64,000 nucleotides of DNA, from assembly GCF_030268045.1 (NCBI RefSeq), contig NZ_BSDC01000003.1:124001-188000 (forward strand), in the 5' to 3' direction. The notes below the pieces were generated by a model. That model made no database searches, was not told the origin of the DNA, and worked only from the letters and a program-made list of their open reading frames with translations. The position numbers and the translations under genes were made by a program. The DNA comes from Geothrix edaphica. GTDB taxonomy: Bacteria > Acidobacteriota > Holophagae > Holophagales > Holophagaceae. Numbering within the stretch: the first letter of the stretch is position 1; every line of letters begins with the position of its first letter. Below, one piece after another: positions 63,597 through 64,000 of this stretch.

Positions 63597-64000
63597 CTAC
63601 AGGAGGGAGGAGATCGCCCCGCCATCCACCGCCAGGGTGGTGCCGGTGATGTAGGAGGCGCCGGGGCCGGCGAGGAAGGCCACGGCCTCGCCGAACTCCC
63701 GCGGCTCGCCATAGCGGCCGACCGGGATGCGGGCGCCCTGCTCCGCCTGGATGTCCTCCATGGAGCGGCCGCTGGCCTTGGCGGCTTCGCCGTCCAGGAA
63801 CCGCACCCGGTCCGTGTAGATGCGCCCCGGCGCCACGCAGTTCACGGTGATGCCGTCCTTCGCCACCTGCCCGGCGAGGGTCTTGGCCATGGCCGTCACG
63901 GCGGCCCGCAGCGAGTTGGACAGGACCAGCGCGGGGATGGGCTGCTTGACCGCGCTGGAGGTGATGAAGAGGATCCGACCCCAGTTCCGCTCCGCCATGC
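63597..64000 (-). CDS. SDR family oxidoreductase, 5' partial
   Basis: The frame is open to the window's right edge, so the N-terminal Rossmann part lies outside. Visible: RILFITSSAVKQPIPALVLSNS, then TLAGQVAKDGITVNCVAPGRI, and the C-terminal PREFGEAVAFLAGPGASYITG with TTLAVDGG. Where most SDRs have the catalytic YxxxK, this branch reads SNSLRA, so the usual Tyr and Lys are missing. Such variants exist, and their reaction is unclear. It converges on the RluB-type gene with 7 nt between stops. Confidence 0.9.
   Translation of the reverse strand, partial: MAERNWGRILFITSSAVKQPIPALVLSNSLRAAVTAMAKTLAGQVAKDGITVNCVAPGRIYTDRVRFLDGEAAKASGRSMEDIQAEQGARIPVGRYGEPREFGEAVAFLAGPGASYITGTTLAVDGGAISSLL

Overview
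This window is GC-rich, Gram-negative chromosomal DNA. LpxB, TonB/ExbD, an Oar-like TonB-dependent receptor and many outer-membrane or secreted proteins point to a diderm. Several large TPR-tailed Ser/Thr kinases, the secreted-peptidase load and the fused E1 dehydrogenase fit Acidobacteriota, perhaps class Holophagae (Geothrix/Holophaga type). That placement is inference; no rRNA gene is present to confirm it.

Layout. 1-7180: secreted or periplasmic peptidases (M13, C69, M1) and an OPT oligopeptide transporter, together a peptide-use block. 7393-12889: Oar-like receptor followed by a TPR kinase. 12886-16432: a minus-strand trio (ATP-pyrophosphatase-like, SDR/DUF2867, inositol monophosphatase) divergent from an Nfu-type Fe-S scaffold. 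16609-22486: GAF/degenerate GGDEF protein, fused 2-oxoacid dehydrogenase E1, MBL hydrolase, FHA-GAF-SpoIIE phosphatase. 22675-32142: a small protein, two more TPR kinases, a PQQ-type sugar dehydrogenase and an ExbD-TonB pair. 32319-35205: surface/secreted hypotheticals, cupin, RibD-C/DHFR-like reductase.

35232-37846 is the most notable region: an integrase-less integron gene-cassette array. Three AT-richer minus-strand genes are each followed by a ~120-bp attC-like site with cognate R''/R' core boxes. The array lies just downstream of lpxB in the same direction, so it may be read from the lpxB operon. One cassette protein looks HEPN-like and the other two carry R-x(4-6)-H motifs compatible with HEPN folds.

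38005-54997: lpxB, purS-purQ and purL, an AraC regulator, alanine/lysine-rich secreted proteins, amidase, radical SAM protein, pyrF and an M1 peptidase. 55090-58290: initiator tRNA-Met followed by a 350-bp patch of tRNA T-arm-derived repeats, a transglycosylase with a long N-terminal region, and an AT-rich insertion that truncates a radical SAM gene. 58288-60855: feoA-feoB plus a 47-aa FeoB-associated Cys-rich protein. 60945-64000: pgsA, an AI-2E-type transporter, an RluB-type pseudouridine synthase and a partial SDR.
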